A stretch of 64,000 nt of DNA from Teredinibacter purpureus. Its GTDB lineage: Bacteria; Pseudomonadota; Gammaproteobacteria; Pseudomonadales; Cellvibrionaceae. The notes under the pieces are model-generated. The model was not told where the DNA came from and did no database searches. It saw only the letters and a list, made by a program, of their open reading frames with translations. The DNA is taken from NCBI RefSeq assembly GCF_014217335.1, contig NZ_CP060092.1:3737501-3801500 (forward strand), in the 5' to 3' direction. Every line of letters starts with the position of its first letter. Position 1 is the stretch's first letter. The position numbers and the translations under genes are program-made. This document shows positions 63,723 through 64,000 of the stretch, in pieces.

Positions 63723-64000
63723 TTATGCAGCGTTATTTTTTGCAGCCGCTATATTGACAGAACCAGACGGATGAACATTGCTGTTGCTCGTGCTTCCAGC
63801 AGTTGCTATCGCTATAGTGCGCGGCTTCAATGCATCAGGAACCTCTCGCACTAAGTCAACATGCAATAAACCATTCACTAAAGATGCCCCCGTTACGGTA
63901 ACGTAATCCGCCAACTGAAAACGGCGCTCGAAATTTCTAGCGGCAATACCTTGATGTAAAAACTGGCGACTCTCTTCTTTAGACGCTTGATTATTTCCCG
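63723..64000 (-). CDS. ibpA: Small heat-shock protein Hsp20 (IbpA-like), partial
   Basis: The 3' part of the gene, cut by the right edge of the window. The visible residues include FLHQGIAARNFERRFQLADY and GLLHVDLVREVPDALKPRTI, the alpha-crystallin domain and the IbpA-type ending with KPRxIAI. The tail is Ser/Asn/Ala-rich. An ATP-independent holdase for aggregated proteins. Confidence 0.88.
   Translation of the reverse strand, partial: GNNQASKEESRQFLHQGIAARNFERRFQLADYVTVTGASLVNGLLHVDLVREVPDALKPRTIAIATAGSTSNSNVHPSGSVNIAAAKNNAA

Overview
The window is a piece of a gammaproteobacterial chromosome. The split class II ribonucleotide reductase (nrdJa-nrdJb), FabY, TusBCD, and the tig-clpP-clpX-lon-hupB-ppiD order suggest a Cellvibrionales-like marine bacterium (Saccharophagus/Teredinibacter type). 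The taxonomic guess is inference from gene content.

Region 1 (1-24740) is a large sedentary chromosomal integron. I count 48 attC sites and hence 48 gene cassettes, and the array continues beyond the left edge. Nearly all cassette genes lie on the minus strand, and each is followed on its left by its attC. Most encode small exported, lipoprotein or membrane proteins of unknown function. Recognisable ones are a GNAT acetyltransferase, a GFA-family protein, an alpha/beta esterase, a DUF3592 protein, a DUF6980-like zinc protein, a CC0125/CC1285-type lipoprotein and a HEPN-like protein. Five cassettes are repeated. For reference they are called B (6 copies), C (4 copies, two in tandem), D (2), E (2) and F (2). 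B, C and D have no convincing gene in cassette orientation but contain conserved hairpins.

Region 2 (24492-25736) holds the attI platform and a full-length integron integrase on the plus strand, divergent from the cassettes. A perfect LexA box (CTGT-N8-ACAG) sits just upstream of intI, so cassette shuffling is probably controlled by the SOS response.

Region 3 (25740-29530) is a scar zone. It holds a truncated beta-lactamase-family serine hydrolase, a hipB-hipA module and two small genes (one AlpA-like) lying between 24-bp direct repeats, and an internally deleted phage integrase abutting tRNA-Ser(TGA). The whole left part may be an island attached at this tRNA.

Region 4 (29555-64000) is core chromosome. 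It runs tesA divergent from ybbA-ybbP-DUF2288; a DASS/SLC13 transporter; a zinc-ribbon protein; a divergent GlpD-like flavoprotein; nrdJa-nrdJb; a YccA/BI-1 protein; tusDCB-trmA; DUF2489 and rmuC; murI; then the minus-strand proteostasis block ppiD, hupB, lon, clpX, clpP, tig with tRNA-Leu(TAG) in front; fadBA; an XRE-cupin regulator; fabY divergent from an AraC/GlxA-like regulator; and the 3' part of an Hsp20 (ibpA-like) gene cut by the right edge. Several clear rho-independent terminators punctuate this part.
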